Below, in pieces: positions 63,754 through 64,000 of a DNA stretch of 64,000 nucleotides; the first letter of the stretch is position 1, and every line of letters starts with the position of its first letter. The stretch covers positions 1,187,634 to 1,251,633 of the forward strand of contig OX030960.1 of the NCBI GenBank assembly GCA_943735955.1, written 5' to 3'. The translations under genes were made by a program, and so were the position numbers. Origin of the DNA: Piscicola geometra (lineage: Eukaryota > Annelida > Clitellata > Hirudinida > Piscicolidae). A model generated the notes under the pieces. That model was not told where the DNA came from. It ran no database searches and saw only the letters and a list, made by a program, of their open reading frames with translations.

Positions 63754-64000
63754 GAGAAGCATGGAGCATGACAAACTTAGTTTGATGAAGGATCACTCAA
63801 TGTTTGTTAAAACTAAGAGATTTTTTATAAATTTTTAAGGGCTAAAAGCAAAAAAACAATTGAAAATTTCATAAAATTATCAAAATGACGAATAATGCTT
63901 TGTTAAAGTTTTTTAAACGTTTAAATAAAGTTGCAGTGAAAAATTTAAATGCAGTATAAATTGTTGAATATTTTTCCAAACCTCTGACCAAAGGAAATTC

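Larger units (their letters stand above)
60827..64000 (+). mobile_element. pogo/Tigger element, internally deleted, interrupted, cut by window edge
   Basis: 5' end cagtgaaacttctcttatgc after TA (60825-60826), matching the right end of the copy at 28468-30359. A large deletion removes most of the transposase. The acidic C-terminal region (61105-61412: PKNYILSEYASC, EEVSEEKP, ending PHRE) resumes after the insertion at 63754 with AWSMTNL. The last bases (caaacctctgaccaaaggaa) approach the 3' end, which is outside. Confidence 0.85.

Overview
This is a eukaryotic, almost certainly invertebrate animal, nuclear DNA window. It is AT-rich, has spliceosomal GT-AG introns, is dense in microsatellites, and is crowded with animal-type transposons (five hAT-like families, piggyBac, pogo/Tigger, mariner, several non-LTR retrotransposons and tRNA-derived SINEs). 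The species cannot be fixed from the sequence; a spiralian such as a leech is only a guess. Nothing bacterial, phage or CRISPR is present.

The only host gene I can support is DOP1 (Dopey family) on the + strand. Its start codon is at 8036 and I can place 25 coding exons up to 60243, where it leaves the window without its C-terminal few hundred residues. I joined the exons by residue-level similarity to animal DOP1 recalled from memory and by splice phase; nearly every junction is phase-consistent, giving about 2272 codons. The known role of the family is a very large leucine-zipper/alpha-solenoid-like scaffold that works with the MON2 and flippase (ATP9A/Neo1) network in endosome-to-Golgi membrane traffic. 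This copy carries species-specific acidic and Asn/Ser/Thr-rich insertions between conserved blocks.

Layout: 1-8000 is a 5' flank of transposons (an edge-cut LINE reverse transcriptase, a foldback element, a decayed piggyBac with TTAA target sites, a LINE 3' end feeding a TGAT/TTTA microsatellite). 8036-27281 holds DOP1 exons 1-10. Intron 10 (27282-36571) is a 9.3-kb transposon field with a Tigger inside a hAT and a third hAT inside a SINE. 36572-45307 holds exons 11-19, including the giant exon 11. 45308-60243 holds exons 20-25 separated by hAT elements, a 16-bp minisatellite and telomere-like arrays. 60244-64000 is intron 25, ending in a Tigger copy broken by a SINE that is itself broken by a hAT.

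Introns are bimodal: about a dozen are 77-250 nt and mostly clean, while the others are 1-9 kb and made of nested repeats. The most interesting signals are the transposon stratigraphy (8-bp target duplications readable for most families), a repeat with a tRNA-like head and a degenerate TTAGGG-like tail, a perfect 29-bp-arm palindrome that looks like a template switch inside that repeat, hAT elements whose ends are packed with TTTCGGCCGAAA or CGGGAACGGG motifs, a hidden 90-nt in-frame intron in DOP1, and a ~190-nt UG repeat lying directly on a DOP1 5' splice site. I did not find a convincing new multi-gene system.
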